DNA of 41,519 bases. It comes from Actinomycetes bacterium (lineage in GTDB: Bacteria > Actinomycetota > Acidimicrobiia > Acidimicrobiales > Ilumatobacteraceae). Positions 41,380 to 41,519 of this stretch are shown here, one piece after another. The position numbers were made by a program, and so were the translations under genes. The notes beneath the pieces were generated by a model, which had not been told where the DNA came from, made no database searches, and saw only the letters and a program-made list of their open reading frames with translations. Position 1 is the stretch's first letter, and each line of letters begins with the position of its first letter. The DNA lies in contig JANYKS010000001.1 of the NCBI GenBank assembly GCA_025358125.1, forward strand, positions 1 through 41,519, given 5' to 3'.

Positions 41380-41519
41380 ATGAGCAAGGCCAAGTTTGAG
41401 CGTACGAAGCCGCATGTGAATATTGGGACGATGGGTCATATCGATCATGGTAAGACGACGTTGACTGCGGCGATTTCGAAGACGTTGGCGGGTAAGGGGT
41501 TGGCGACGTATACGCCGTT
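41380..41519 (+). CDS. tuf: Elongation factor Tu, 3' end outside window
   Basis: The first 46 codons are present. They read [20 protein letters not shown] and then the G1 motif [22 protein letters not shown], with Ile in place of the more common Val. EF-Tu carries aminoacyl-tRNA to the ribosome using GTP. A strong ribosome binding site (AAAAAGGAGA, 41361-41370) precedes the ATG at 41380, unlike most genes here. Codon use differs sharply from the neighbours: third positions are mostly G and T, with very few C. Confidence 0.97.
   Translation, partial: MSKAKFERTKPHVNIGTMGHIDHGKTTLTAAISKTLAGKGLATYTP

Noticed and set aside
1..41519. Mobile elements, prophage genes or attachment sites next to the tRNAs
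   Set aside because: No transposase, integrase or terminal repeats are seen, and the tRNA 3' ends are not duplicated elsewhere in the window as far as I can tell by eye.

Overview
The window comes from a GC-rich bacterial chromosome, most likely an actinobacterium. The class Acidimicrobiia would fit, but the sequence alone cannot prove it. The reasons are high G+C with C/G-rich third codon positions, frequent GTG starts, gene starts that sit 6-9 nt behind a TANNNT-type -10 box (leaderless style), an IdeR/DtxR-type iron box, and actinobacterial-type exported proteins. I see no phage genes, insertion sequences or CRISPR arrays. It reads as core chromosome with one metabolic cassette.

Layout. 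(1) 1-6476: the end of a respiratory complex I operon, nuoI(partial)-J-K-L-M-N. (2) 6489-14721: an amine and amino-acid cassette. It holds two class I amidotransferases (one PuuD-like), an APC permease, a dimethylglycine/sarcosine-type FAD+GcvT oxidoreductase broken by one in-frame TAG, a choline-kinase-like phosphotransferase, a histidine phosphatase and the ribosome-rescue hydrolase ArfB. (3) 14785-25473: a second complex I operon, nuoA-B-C-D-H-I-J-K-L-M-N, with no nuoE, nuoF or nuoG. Its last gene overlaps a MidA/NDUFAF7-type methyltransferase, a known complex I assembly factor family. (4) 26520-33810: an EamA transporter, divergent from an iron-box-controlled group made of a lipoprotein, an FTR1 iron permease, a lone hydantoinase-A-like protein, a small membrane protein and acetyl-CoA synthetase. 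(5) 33879-37787: two paralogous membrane-anchored proteins. They look like metallopeptidase-fold proteins that have lost the HExxH zinc site. (6) 37792-41519: YajQ, tRNA-Tyr, an ABC-F ATPase, a GNAT acetyltransferase, tRNA-Thr, tRNA-Met and the start of tuf (EF-Tu).

How the parts work together. The two nuo operons each supply a full set of membrane-arm genes I-N, but only the second shows its A-D and H genes here. The second complex must either borrow an NADH module from elsewhere or use another electron donor. The cassette between them looks like uptake and breakdown of methylated amines, choline-type compounds or gamma-glutamyl amines, though its oxidoreductase is interrupted. The iron group could supply iron for the many Fe-S clusters of complex I, which is an inference from proximity only.

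The points most worth a second look are the pair of apparently dead metallopeptidases, the EFG-less complex I next to MidA, the single amber codon in an otherwise intact 811-codon gene, and the repeated leaderless promoter layout.
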